Positions 1 to 6,348 of a DNA stretch of 6,348 nt are shown one piece after another; position 1 is the first letter of the stretch, and each line of letters begins with the position of its first letter. Location: positions 1 to 6,348 of the forward strand of contig CALGCU010000188.1 in the NCBI GenBank assembly GCA_937886455.1, in the 5' to 3' direction. The notes under the pieces are model-generated. The model was given only the letters and a program-made list of their open reading frames with translations, ran no database searches and was not told the origin of the DNA. Origin of the DNA: an uncultured Bacteroidales bacterium. GTDB taxonomy: Bacteria > Bacteroidota > Bacteroidia > Bacteroidales > Paludibacteraceae. A program made the translations under genes and the position numbers.

Positions 1-55
1 GGAACTAGATAGGAACTAGATAGGAACTAGGTAGGAACTAGATAGGAACTAGATA
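1..55. repeat. Five tandem copies of an 11-bp repeat
   Basis: The unit GGAACTAGATA is repeated five times head to tail with no spacers (1-11, 12-22, 23-33, 34-44, 45-55). Four copies are identical and the third has one A-to-G change (GGAACTAGGTA). The array starts at the window edge, so more copies may lie to the left. The lack of unique spacers and the short unit rule out CRISPR. Arrays like this commonly change copy number by slippage. No function is visible, and it lies about 250 bp upstream of the first gene. Confidence 0.95.
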
Positions 56-179
56 CAACGATGATTGTCGAGACAACACAAACTGCATGATTCCAACCGT
101 GCGAAACATTATATGGAAACACTTGCATAAACCCCCTTGTGTTACTTCTCATTTATACACGAATTCCGTCATTTTTTTA

Positions 180-195
180 CACTTAAATTTAAGTG
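180..195. promoter_or_regulatory. Perfect 16-bp palindrome, candidate operator
   Basis: CACTTAAATTTAAGTG is a perfect 8+8 inverted repeat with no central spacer, so it suits a dimeric DNA-binding protein better than an RNA hairpin. It sits about 60-75 bp upstream of the candidate -7 element of the first lyase gene, where an activator could bind. No regulator gene is present in the window, so the binding protein is unknown. A chance A/T-rich palindrome is possible. Confidence 0.4.
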
Positions 196-234
196 CGTGC
201 CAATTCATAATACATAAAACATTTTTTTGACACC

Positions 235-263
235 ATGCTTTTGTTAATGAATAAATAATTTTG
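235..263 (+). promoter_or_regulatory. Candidate promoter of first lyase gene
   Basis: TAATTTTG at 256-263 fits the Bacteroidota -7 consensus TAnnTTTG exactly. It predicts transcription starting near 270 and a leader of about 30 nt before the ATG at 302. The -33 element is poor: the best-spaced triplet is ATG at 235-237, while TTTG at 240-243 is too close and TTTG at 226-229 is too far. A weak -33 would suit a promoter that needs an activator. The leader shows no Shine-Dalgarno sequence, which is usual in this phylum. Confidence 0.5.
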
Positions 264-301
264 CTCATTGATTATTGTGTCAAATTTAAATCTTTATAGG
301 T

Positions 302-3073
302 ATGAAAAAAGTATTATTAATGCTTCCTTTGCTCACACTGACTACAATGCTTTTTGCAGGAAGCCCTATCTTCGTTGACTTCGAAGATTCATCACTCCCT
401 GATGGATGGACATCAACTGGAGTAACTTTTAAAAAGGATAATGGTAGCACACGCGCAGCAATGGGTGGAAAAGCTACAATAACAACCGCACCAATTAACA
501 ACCCAATCCAAGTGGCTTATAAACACAGAGGTAGTGGAAGTAACAAGACGCTGACTGTTGAAAAATCTACAGACAATGGACAAACATGGACGGAAATTGG
601 TAGTGCAAAAGTGTCTTCTTCATCAACCTATGGTTCTGCCACTCACGCTATTAATGAATCAACTACACCGGGAGTGCTCATTCGCTTCACATGCAGTAGT
701 GCCACTATCTATGTTGATGACGTGGAAATCACTTATGTCAACCTTGCACAAGAACCTACAAAACAAGCTTCTCTTTCTTCTTCTGACATTCAGGGAAATA
801 GTCTCAAACTGAATGTGGAGAAAGGGGATGGAGAAGGGCGATTGGTAGCCTGCCAAAAAGGTAGCACTTGCACATTTGTTCCGGAAGATGGAGTGGCTTA
901 TGTGGGCAATTTCCCGAAAACATTGGAAGATGGCACTATATTGATTGCTTCTGATAATGAAGCAACACTGAATGTCACTGGACTACAACCGGGTGAAACT
1001 TACACATTCGTAGCCTATGAATACAATGGAACAAGTGACAATAGAAACTATCTGACTGAATCGCCGGCCACAATAATGGTTACTACGCTGACTGTCCCAA
1101 CTATTACGCCTGACCTCAGCGCAATAGCCTTTAAAAACGTAAAAACGGGTGAGTCAAAAGTACTTTCCTTGAAGTTGAATGCTAAATTCTTATCACCGGC
1201 TACAGGAAAAGTGTCACTCACAAGTAATTCTGCAGCTTTCATTCTAAGCAACGACCAAACGAATTACACGCAAACTATTGAATTACCCTACACGGATGCT
1301 ACATTAACTACCACAATATATGTGAAGTTTGCACCTACTGCATTGACTGACTATAATGCCACTGTAAGTATATCTGGAGGAAACGCACAAGCAACTGTGA
1401 CCCTCACAGGTAAAGGGGCTGAAACTTCTGTTACGGAATACTACCTCGCACCTGATGGTAATGACGCAGGTGACGGAAGCTTCACACAACCTTGGATGAA
1501 CCTACAACACGCAGTTAATCAAGCAAAACCGGGTGATGTTATCATCTGTAGGGGAGGAAGATATAAATTTACAATGCGTGATAGTAGTGGTAAACTCACT
1601 GTACGTATCAAATCATCTGGAACTGCTGACGCGCCTATCACTATTCGCAACTATGAGGGAGAAACTCCTATCTTTGACTTTGAACAACAATTATTGGATT
1701 GCAACCGTAGCACAAGTAATGTAGGAGACAGAGGTATCTTGCTTACAGGAAACTATTGGCACTTGTATGGACTACACATCATGCATGCGGCTGACAATGG
1801 AATCAAACTAGAAGGTAGTCACAATCGTATCGAACGTTGTGAGTTTAGTTACAATCTTGACACGGGTATTCAGTTAGGATTCGGACATAAGTTCTCTGAT
1901 AGTGGATTAGGCTCTGAAAATGATGGTAGTTTCTGTGCTTATAATGACATTATTGACTGCGATAGCCACCACAACTGTGACTATGATAGTAACTATGGTA
2001 GTGATGCTGATGGATTTGCATGTAAAATGCACAATGGAAAGGGAAATAGATTTATTCGTTGTCGCGCATGGCGCAATAGTGATGATGCTTGGGACCTTTA
2101 TGAAACTGACTTTGATGTAACACTGATTGAGTGCTGGGCGTGGGAATCTGGTAATGCTGAAGACCATCTTTGGGTGAAAGAATACTTTGACTCTGGACAC
2201 GGATTCTCTGGTAATGGTAATGGTATCAAACTCGGTGGTAACGGAACCGGAGGTAGCTCGGAAGGTGTACACTATGCATATAATTGTATCGCTTTTGGAT
2301 GTGACAAAACCGGAAGTACTAAGGGATTCGACTGCAATAGCCACAAGGGTGGACACGTAATTATTGGTGGTTTGGCTTTTGACAACGGATATGACTTTAT
2401 GTTTGAATCTGGTGGAGGTGCTAATTCGGAATTTTATAACAATGTTTGCTTTGGAAGACAAGAAGTATTGGTGGGAACTGAAAGTAACAATGCCTATCTC
2501 GGAAATGCTGAACAAGGTCAAACATTCTACAATAACTTGGTAACTGACTTTAGTAGAAGTGACTATGAAAGTCTCAGTGAAGCGGATGCTATCGCTCCTC
2601 GTGGTACGGATGGTAGTATGCCGGCTAAGTTTGGACGACTCAAGAGCGGTAGTAAATTAGTGGATGCAGGACTCAACAAACCTGTCCCTTATACAGATGA
2701 ATTCCCATTTCTCTATCAACCTATATATGGGGCTGCACGTGATCTTGGACCATACGAACTGGTGGAAGGAAATATAAGCACAGATATCCAAACCATCATG
2801 AACCATGAGGCAAAAACTTCCTTACAAGTAATGCAAGGACAATACACAGGGGAAGCAATCTTGAAGATGAGCTCTGCTACTACGGCTAATGTTAGAGTGA
2901 GTGTATGCGACTTGAATGGTAAAATTATCATGATGGCATATAGCGGAACTCTTGAACAAGGTGCTGACTTCTATTTGCCAATCAACACTACACTTCTCTC
3001 ACAAGGTGTCTATGTGGTGATGATGGAGAATGGACAAGAACGTATAGCACGTAAAATGGTGGTAAATTTCTAA
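302..3073 (+). CDS. Secreted multidomain PL9-type pectate lyase with type IX sorting domain
   Basis: This 923-residue exported protein is predicted to cleave pectate or a related uronic acid polymer by calcium-dependent beta-elimination outside the cell. A signal peptide covers residues 1-19 (MKK, a hydrophobic run, then LFA). It is followed by a beta-sandwich module (about 21-146), a fibronectin III-like module (about 150-264) and an Ig/ASH-like beta module (about 266-375). A right-handed beta-helix starts at YYLAPDGND (380) and closes near RDLGPYE (813-819). Asp570, Asp594, Asp595 and Asp598 match the spacing of the calcium ligands of Dickeya Pel9A (209, 233, 234, 237). Lys643 in NGIKLGG matches its catalytic lysine 273, with about nine extra residues before it. 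Residues about 835-923 form a type IX secretion C-terminal domain (CDLNGK near the middle, GVYVV near the end), so export across the outer membrane by T9SS is inferred. The ATG at 302 is chosen because it directly begins the signal peptide. Exact substrate (pectate or rhamnogalacturonan) is unproven. Confidence 0.85.
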   Translation: MKKVLLMLPLLTLTTMLFAGSPIFVDFEDSSLPDGWTSTGVTFKKDNGSTRAAMGGKATITTAPINNPIQVAYKHRGSGSNKTLTVEKSTDNGQTWTEIGSAKVSSSSTYGSATHAINESTTPGVLIRFTCSSATIYVDDVEITYVNLAQEPTKQASLSSSDIQGNSLKLNVEKGDGEGRLVACQKGSTCTFVPEDGVAYVGNFPKTLEDGTILIASDNEATLNVTGLQPGETYTFVAYEYNGTSDNRNYLTESPATIMVTTLTVPTITPDLSAIAFKNVKTGESKVLSLKLNAKFLSPATGKVSLTSNSAAFILSNDQTNYTQTIELPYTDATLTTTIYVKFAPTALTDYNATVSISGGNAQATVTLTGKGAETSVTEYYLAPDGNDAGDGSFTQPWMNLQHAVNQAKPGDVIICRGGRYKFTMRDSSGKLTVRIKSSGTADAPITIRNYEGETPIFDFEQQLLDCNRSTSNVGDRGILLTGNYWHLYGLHIMHAADNGIKLEGSHNRIERCEFSYNLDTGIQLGFGHKFSDSGLGSENDGSFCAYNDIIDCDSHHNCDYDSNYGSDADGFACKMHNGKGNRFIRCRAWRNSDDAWDLYETDFDVTLIECWAWESGNAEDHLWVKEYFDSGHGFSGNGNGIKLGGNGTGGSSEGVHYAYNCIAFGCDKTGSTKGFDCNSHKGGHVIIGGLAFDNGYDFMFESGGGANSEFYNNVCFGRQEVLVGTESNNAYLGNAEQGQTFYNNLVTDFSRSDYESLSEADAIAPRGTDGSMPAKFGRLKSGSKLVDAGLNKPVPYTDEFPFLYQPIYGAARDLGPYELVEGNISTDIQTIMNHEAKTSLQVMQGQYTGEAILKMSSATTANVRVSVCDLNGKIIMMAYSGTLEQGADFYLPINTTLLSQGVYVVMMENGQERIARKMVVNF

Positions 3074-3093
3074 GATAAAACATTATTCATCTG

Positions 3094-3125
3094 GTCAGGG
3101 AGAGAGCAAATACTCTCTCCTTGAC
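3094..3125 (+). terminator. Strong intercistronic hairpin between the two lyase genes
   Basis: Bases 3094-3106 pair with 3113-3125 over 13 bp (one G-U wobble) around the loop CAAATA; the inner eight pairs, GGAGAGAG with CTCTCTCC, are perfect. It begins 20 nt after the first lyase stop and ends 19 nt before the next ATG. No T-run follows (ATATAAATACAAATC), so it is not a textbook intrinsic terminator. It may be a leaky terminator, an mRNA-stabilising or processing element that sets the ratio of the two lyases, or a block to 3' exonucleases. No TAnnTTTG promoter is seen between it and the second gene, which favours read-through. Confidence 0.6.
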
Positions 3126-3144
3126 ATATAAATACAAATCAAAT

Positions 3145-4992
3145 ATGAAAAAAATCACATTCTGTTTGTCACTTTGTTTATTCGCCTTCTCTTTCCTAAA
3201 TGCTAAGGTTTATTACCTCGCTCCAAATGGAAATGACGCAAACGACGGACTCACATGGGAAACGGCTTGGGCTACACCGCAAATGGTCGCTACTACTCTT
3301 CAAGCGGGTGACACATGCTGGACCAAAGGGGGAACATATACAGTCAATGCTACTGTTAAAGCAAAAAATGATGGCACACAACAACAGCCTGTATGTTGGT
3401 TTGCTGTAAAAGGTGAACTGCCTGTATTTGATTGCTCTTCTTTTAGAAACTATGGTTCTGAAAATTCTAAATATAGAGGGCTTGACCTGCGACGCAATTA
3501 TTGGCACGTTAAAGGTATGAAAATCTATAAGGCAGGACATAATGGTATCATCATCGCTGGAGAGAACATCATTGTAGAAGGATGTATCATTGAACAATGT
3601 GGACATGATGGTATCTCCATCGGAAGCGGTTCTGTCAATGCCTTAGTGCTTAATTGTGACAGTTATCGTAATGCTGACACAAGTAATAAAGGTGAAAATG
3701 GTGATGGATTTGCGGCTAAAGAAGGCATCGGAACTGTATTTAGAGGATGTAGAGCTTGGGAAAATGTAGATGATGGTTGGGATGTCTATGGGGGAAGTGA
3801 ACCGGTATTGATTGATAGCTGCTGGTCATTCGGTAATGGACAAAACTTCTGGCAAGATTACATCTCTACATTCCAAGGTGATGGTAATGGGTTCAAATTA
3901 GGTGGTGGAGGTGGAGTAGATGGAAATGCTCCTAATGTTGTACTCAATAGTTTTGCATTTAACAATGTAAGTAAAGGATTTGACCAAAATCATAATGCTT
4001 GGGGTGTTACATGTATTAACTGTACCGGATATAACAACAATGGAATGGGAAACTTTGCCTTTGCGGAAGTACCGGCAAAAGGACAACATGTGATGATTAA
4101 CAACCTCTCCTATGCGGGTACTGGGCAAAATATAGCAGCTGGAAGTGTTGAAACAACAAATAGCTGGAATATGCAACTTGCTTTTACGGCTGATATGTTT
4201 GAAAGTCTTAATTGTGAAGATGCTAAATTACCAAGGGATGAAAACTACCGTCTCACTGATCCACGTATAGAGAAACTTTTCCAACTCAAAAGCAATAATC
4301 CGGCTATAAACAAAGGTACGGTGCAGACTGCTATACGTCTTAAACCGAATTTTGCTTTGCCTTATTATGGTACTGCACCCGACTTGGGGGCAAAAGAATT
4401 TGTAGAGGGTTCTCTCACACAGCCTGAACCGGAAGAGGGAACTCCGGATGAACCGGGAATGGGTGATGATCGTCCGGAGGGTAACTGTACGGATATTATT
4501 ACGCATGATGAAGAGTTGAGCATTAAGAAGACTTCTACACTCATGTGGGGACCTTTCTCTTTGGCTAAAGGGTGTACTGCCTCAATGGATATGAAAGCAG
4601 TGGGTAGCTCATCTGCTGCTGTTGTTGTGGAATTCTCTACGGATGGTATTTCATGGACGCAAGTGGGAACACAAGTAAAGAATGGATCAAGCGGAAGCTA
4701 TAAGAGCCATGTGGTAAACATTAACACTGACACAGCGCCATGGGGACCTGCTATCTATATACGCCTCAATAATAAAACAAATAATGATGCGTATGTGAAA
4801 AATTTGCTTATATCTGCACAACTGTATGACCCATCACAGACATCGGTAGAGGAAACAAATGATGAACTCATACACGTAAATTACTATGACTTGTTTGGAC
4901 GAGTTACTACTAAACCGCAATCGGGACTATTCATCAAGCAAAGTGTTTACACCTCAGGAAAAACAAAGATTGAGAAAGTCTTATTTTACTAA
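3145..4992 (+). CDS. Secreted PL9-type pectate lyase with C-terminal beta-sandwich
   Basis: This 615-residue exported protein is a paralogue of the lyase just upstream. The ATG at 3145 is chosen because it directly starts a signal peptide (about 1-20, ending FLNA); an in-frame TTG at 3121 lies inside a hairpin and would put eight polar residues in front. The beta-helix starts at VYYLAPNGND (22) and ends near APDLGAKEF (411-419). Asp187, Asp209, Asp210 and Asp213 fit the PL9 calcium site. Lys251 in NGFKLGG fits the catalytic base, 64 residues after the first Asp, as in Dickeya Pel9A. A Pro/Glu/Gly/Asp-rich linker (about 427-446) leads to a beta-sandwich of about 120 residues, possibly carbohydrate-binding. 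The last 40 residues (YYDLFGR, GLFIK, KVLFY) resemble a short or diverged C-terminal sorting tail of the Prevotella kind. It is probably co-transcribed with the first lyase. Substrate is inferred only from the family. Confidence 0.85.
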   Translation: MKKITFCLSLCLFAFSFLNAKVYYLAPNGNDANDGLTWETAWATPQMVATTLQAGDTCWTKGGTYTVNATVKAKNDGTQQQPVCWFAVKGELPVFDCSSFRNYGSENSKYRGLDLRRNYWHVKGMKIYKAGHNGIIIAGENIIVEGCIIEQCGHDGISIGSGSVNALVLNCDSYRNADTSNKGENGDGFAAKEGIGTVFRGCRAWENVDDGWDVYGGSEPVLIDSCWSFGNGQNFWQDYISTFQGDGNGFKLGGGGGVDGNAPNVVLNSFAFNNVSKGFDQNHNAWGVTCINCTGYNNNGMGNFAFAEVPAKGQHVMINNLSYAGTGQNIAAGSVETTNSWNMQLAFTADMFESLNCEDAKLPRDENYRLTDPRIEKLFQLKSNNPAINKGTVQTAIRLKPNFALPYYGTAPDLGAKEFVEGSLTQPEPEEGTPDEPGMGDDRPEGNCTDIITHDEELSIKKTSTLMWGPFSLAKGCTASMDMKAVGSSSAAVVVEFSTDGISWTQVGTQVKNGSSGSYKSHVVNINTDTAPWGPAIYIRLNNKTNNDAYVKNLLISAQLYDPSQTSVEETNDELIHVNYYDLFGRVTTKPQSGLFIKQSVYTSGKTKIEKVLFY

Positions 4993-5017
4993 CACACCCG
5001 GGAGTAAAGGATTTTTT
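4984..5017 (+). terminator. Possible weak intrinsic terminator after second lyase gene
   Basis: TTTTACT (4984-4990) can pair with AGTAAAG (5003-5009), seven pairs including one G-U, around a 12-nt loop. A run of six T (5012-5017) follows. The stem is A/T-rich and overlaps the last codons and stop of the lyase, so its strength is doubtful. The location fits termination before the mscL promoter. Confidence 0.35.
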
Positions 5018-5058
5018 CACAAAAAGAAAGTGATTCTGTTGGTAAATGAAGTGGGAAC

Positions 5059-5090
5059 ATTGCTTTTGAATGGAAAAATATATACCTTTG
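5059..5090 (+). promoter_or_regulatory. Promoter of mscL
   Basis: TACCTTTG at 5083-5090 matches the Bacteroidota -7 consensus TAnnTTTG. ATTG at 5059-5062 sits 20 nt upstream, the expected distance for the -33 TTTG/TTG element. Transcription should start near 5096-5098, giving a leader of only about 15 nt before the mscL ATG. This separates mscL from the lyase pair. Confidence 0.7.
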
Positions 5091-5112
5091 CAACGAACTA
5101 AAATATTGAATT

Positions 5113-5580
5113 ATGGCATTAAAAGTAAAAGAAGCAGGTAAAAAGTCAGTGACATTCCTGCAAGACTTCAAAGCCTTCGCAATGAAAGGCAATGTAATGG
5201 ATATGGCAGTCGGTGTAATCATCGGTGGTGCTTTTGGAAAAATAGTTTCTTCTTTAGTGGCTGATGTAGTCATGCCATTGATTGGACTTATCGTGGGAGG
5301 TGTTAACTTCACTGACCTTAAATGGGTAATTCGTCCGGAAGTATTAGGAGAAAACGGAGAAGTACTTAAAGCGGCTGCTACACTTAATTATGGTAACTTC
5401 CTTCAAGTAACATTTGACTTCCTGATTATTGCATTCTCTATTTTCGCAGTAATACGCATATTAGGTAACTTGAATCGTAAGAAAGAAGCTGCGCCTGCTC
5501 CTGCTCCAGAACCTCCTGCACCAAGCAAGGAAGAACTGTTGCTTACTGAAATTCGCGACTTGTTAAAAGAAAAGAAATAA
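5113..5580 (+). CDS. mscL: Large-conductance mechanosensitive channel MscL
   Basis: MscL forms a homopentameric inner-membrane channel that opens under high membrane tension and releases solutes during osmotic downshock. The 155-residue protein has an amphipathic N-terminal helix (about 12-24) and then the family signature KGNVMDMAVGVIIGGAFGKI (25-44) in the first membrane helix, which runs to about 62. A periplasmic loop follows (about 64-92), then a second membrane helix (about 95-118), a Pro/Ala-rich linker (126-137) and a C-terminal cytoplasmic helix containing LLTEIRDLLKEK. It is somewhat longer than E. coli MscL (136 residues), owing to the N-terminal extension, longer loop and linker. 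The ATG at 5113 gives the expected N-terminus; the A/T-rich leader has no Shine-Dalgarno. It has its own promoter and a strong terminator, so it appears monocistronic. Confidence 0.96.
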   Translation: MALKVKEAGKKSVTFLQDFKAFAMKGNVMDMAVGVIIGGAFGKIVSSLVADVVMPLIGLIVGGVNFTDLKWVIRPEVLGENGEVLKAAATLNYGNFLQVTFDFLIIAFSIFAVIRILGNLNRKKEAAPAPAPEPPAPSKEELLLTEIRDLLKEKK

Positions 5581-5598
5581 TTATTTATTTGACAAATT

Positions 5599-5641
5599 AC
5601 ACAAATAGGTTGGTGATTGAACAACATCAACCTTTTTGTGT
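5599..5641. terminator. Strong terminator after mscL, probably bidirectional
   Basis: AGGTTGGTG (5607-5615) pairs with CATCAACCT (5625-5633), nine pairs with one G-U, around a 9-nt loop. After a single T/T mismatch the stem continues with ACACAAA (5599-5605) against TTTGTGT (5635-5641). The five T at 5633-5637 form the U-tract for the + strand, and the A-rich left arm would serve the - strand. It starts 19 nt after the mscL stop and should separate mscL from the next gene. Confidence 0.8.
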
Positions 5642-5669
5642 TTACTGGAATTGTAGGAAATAGTAGTCT

Positions 5670-6101
5670 ATGATTTATTGGCAATTATTTTTGGCCTTCT
5701 TTAAGATTGGTCTGTTTGGTTTTGGTGGGGGATATGCTATTCTTTCTTTGATTCAACATGAAATAGACCATTATGGATGGATGACACAACAGGAATTCAC
5801 TGATATCATCGCAATATCGCAGATGACTCCGGGACCTATTGGAATTAACAGTGCTACTTATGTGGGATACACGGCTTCGGGGAGTGTGTTGGGAGCAATG
5901 GTGGCTACATTTGCTATTGTACTTCCCTCGTTCCTTATTATGTTGGTGTTGTGTCGTCTATATATCCGTTTAAAGGGTAATGTGTATATAGAAGGTGCTT
6001 TTGTTGGATTGCGCCCTGTGGTGGTAGGACTGATTGCATCTGCTGCTTTATTGCTGATGAATAACGACAATTTTATTGACTATAAGAGTTATATATTGTA
6101 A
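5670..6101 (+). CDS. chrA: Chromate transporter family (ChrA half) protein, 3'-truncated
   Basis: Members of the CHR family are inner-membrane anion transporters, the best known exporting chromate; in many bacteria, including Bacteroidota, two half-size genes encode the transporter. This reading frame has the first-half hallmarks: FFKIGLFGFGGGYA (10-23), the ISQMTPGPIGINSATYVGY block (49-67) with its TPGP motif, and FVGLRPVVVGL (111-121). Hydrophobic segments lie near 6-28, 70-95 and 112-130. Family half-proteins are usually about 180-190 residues. This one stops at 143, just after IDYKSYI, where the family normally continues into one or two more membrane segments. The second half-gene is absent downstream. 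An AGGA at 5655-5658 may help initiation; no clear promoter was found. The frame is likely a broken gene or an assembly-truncated one. Chromate as substrate is a family label only. Confidence 0.8.
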   Translation: MIYWQLFLAFFKIGLFGFGGGYAILSLIQHEIDHYGWMTQQEFTDIIAISQMTPGPIGINSATYVGYTASGSVLGAMVATFAIVLPSFLIMLVLCRLYIRLKGNVYIEGAFVGLRPVVVGLIASAALLLMNNDNFIDYKSYIL

Positions 6102-6204
6102 AATTAGAAATTTTTGCAAAACCATAAAAAGTCTTTTTATTCATATGACTAAAATCAATAGAAATACCTAAATCAATTGCTTTTTTAAATATAAATTTTT
6201 GAGC
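6097..6204 (-). pseudogene. Possible fragment of a membrane dipeptidase (peptidase M19)
   Basis: The minus strand here is open and reads AQKFIFKKAIDLGI, then SIDFSHMNKKTFYGFAKIS. This resembles the segment of M19 (renal-type) dipeptidases that carries the LGI.iDlSH zinc-ligand motif and the following TF...(K)iS. In the family a second zinc histidine, in SHS, lies 21 residues after the first; here position +21 falls in SYS, inside the chrA overlap, with His replaced by Tyr. There is no start, no stop of its own and no flanking family sequence. Base composition is very low (about 20% G+C by hand count), unlike the neighbours. The match is from memory of the family, not a search, and could be chance in A/T-rich DNA. 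Confidence 0.35.
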
Positions 6205-6207
6205 TTT

Positions 6208-6348
6208 ATGGAGAGAGATGATTTTAGAAAATATGCAACCAAGCATCTTGGCATCAACAGCATGGTTCTGGACGATGTCATAAAGGCTCAGTCACAGTAT
6301 CTTAACCCGTATATACTCGAAGAACGTCAACTTAATGTAACTCAAATG
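6208..6348 (+). CDS. clpP: ATP-dependent Clp protease proteolytic subunit ClpP, 5' part
   Basis: The 47 residues present contain DDFRKYATKHLGINSMVLDD and YLNPYILEERQLNVTQM. This is the N-terminal extension and first segment typical of Bacteroidota ClpP, a serine protease that forms a double-heptamer chamber and degrades proteins fed by ClpX in the cytoplasm. The catalytic Ser-His-Asp residues lie beyond the window edge. The ATG at 6208 is the only reasonable start, adding a Glu-Arg before the conserved DDFRKY. No Shine-Dalgarno or consensus promoter is visible in the A/T-rich bases upstream. In many Bacteroidota tig precedes and clpX follows clpP; here a truncated chrA precedes it, which is unusual. 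Confidence 0.9.
   Translation, partial: MERDDFRKYATKHLGINSMVLDDVIKAQSQYLNPYILEERQLNVTQM

Noticed and set aside
1..55. CRISPR array
   Set aside because: The units are 11 bp, directly contiguous and without unique spacers, and no cas genes are present.
113..142. AACAC ... GTGTT inverted repeat near 117-142
   Set aside because: Only five pairs around a long loop with no T-run; expected by chance.
1907..2521. 204-residue open frame on the minus strand inside the first lyase
   Set aside because: It is fully antisense to the conserved PL9 core, has Ser/Thr/Ile/Val-rich low-complexity composition and no recognisable motif. It is a shadow of the codon usage on the + strand.
3121..3144. TTG start at 3121 for the second lyase
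   Set aside because: The added residues would precede a clear signal peptide, and the TTG is buried in the hairpin stem. The ATG at 3145 fits much better.
4886..5101. 71-residue + strand frame overlapping the end of the second lyase and running to the mscL promoter
   Set aside because: It starts inside the lyase in another frame and overlaps the mscL promoter. It has no family resemblance, and the lyase itself ends in a normal KVLFY tail, so no frameshift needs explaining.
6124..6140. ATAAAAAGTCTTTTTAT inverted repeat as a terminator after chrA
   Set aside because: It is a 17-bp near-palindrome with a single central base, so it folds only by losing inner pairs. It is almost all A/T and has no following T-run. 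It may simply reflect the A/T-rich patch.
6194..6201. AATTTTTG as a -7 promoter element for clpP
   Set aside because: The first base does not fit TAnnTTTG, no -33 partner is at the right distance, and it would leave virtually no leader before the ATG.

Overview
The window looks like a stretch of chromosome from a Bacteroidota bacterium, most likely a Prevotella- or Bacteroides-like plant-polysaccharide degrader. Four things point that way: a type IX secretion C-terminal sorting domain; promoters of the Bacteroidota TAnnTTTG type; starts in A/T-rich leaders with few Shine-Dalgarno sequences; and a ClpP N-terminus of the extended Bacteroidota form. Species cannot be named from the sequence alone.

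Layout. Positions 1-55 hold five tandem copies of an 11-bp unit. A 246-bp gene-free stretch follows, carrying a perfect 16-bp palindrome and a candidate promoter. Positions 302-3073 and 3145-4992 encode two large exported proteins in tandem on the + strand. Each contains a parallel beta-helix pectate lyase domain of the PL9 type, with the calcium-binding aspartates and the catalytic lysine in place. A strong 13-bp hairpin lies in the 71-bp gap between them. After a clear promoter comes mscL (5113-5580), closed by a strong bidirectional-looking terminator. The N-terminal half of a chromate-transporter-family protein follows (5670-6101) and is cut short at 143 residues. The last 141 bases (6208-6348) are the 5' end of clpP.

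How the genes fit together. The two lyases probably act as a pair, secreted to the surface or outside the cell to cleave pectate or rhamnogalacturonan-type polymers. They share related beta-sandwich modules placed at opposite ends of the chain. mscL, chrA and clpP are unrelated housekeeping or transport genes with separate signals.

The most anomalous part is 6097-6207. It is about 110 bp at roughly 20% G+C (my hand count), against an estimated 40% or so elsewhere. It truncates chrA, and its minus strand reads like a piece of a membrane dipeptidase (peptidase M19). It abuts clpP, which in many Bacteroidota follows tig. A rearrangement or a chimeric assembly join is the leading explanation. I found no convincing undescribed system in the window.
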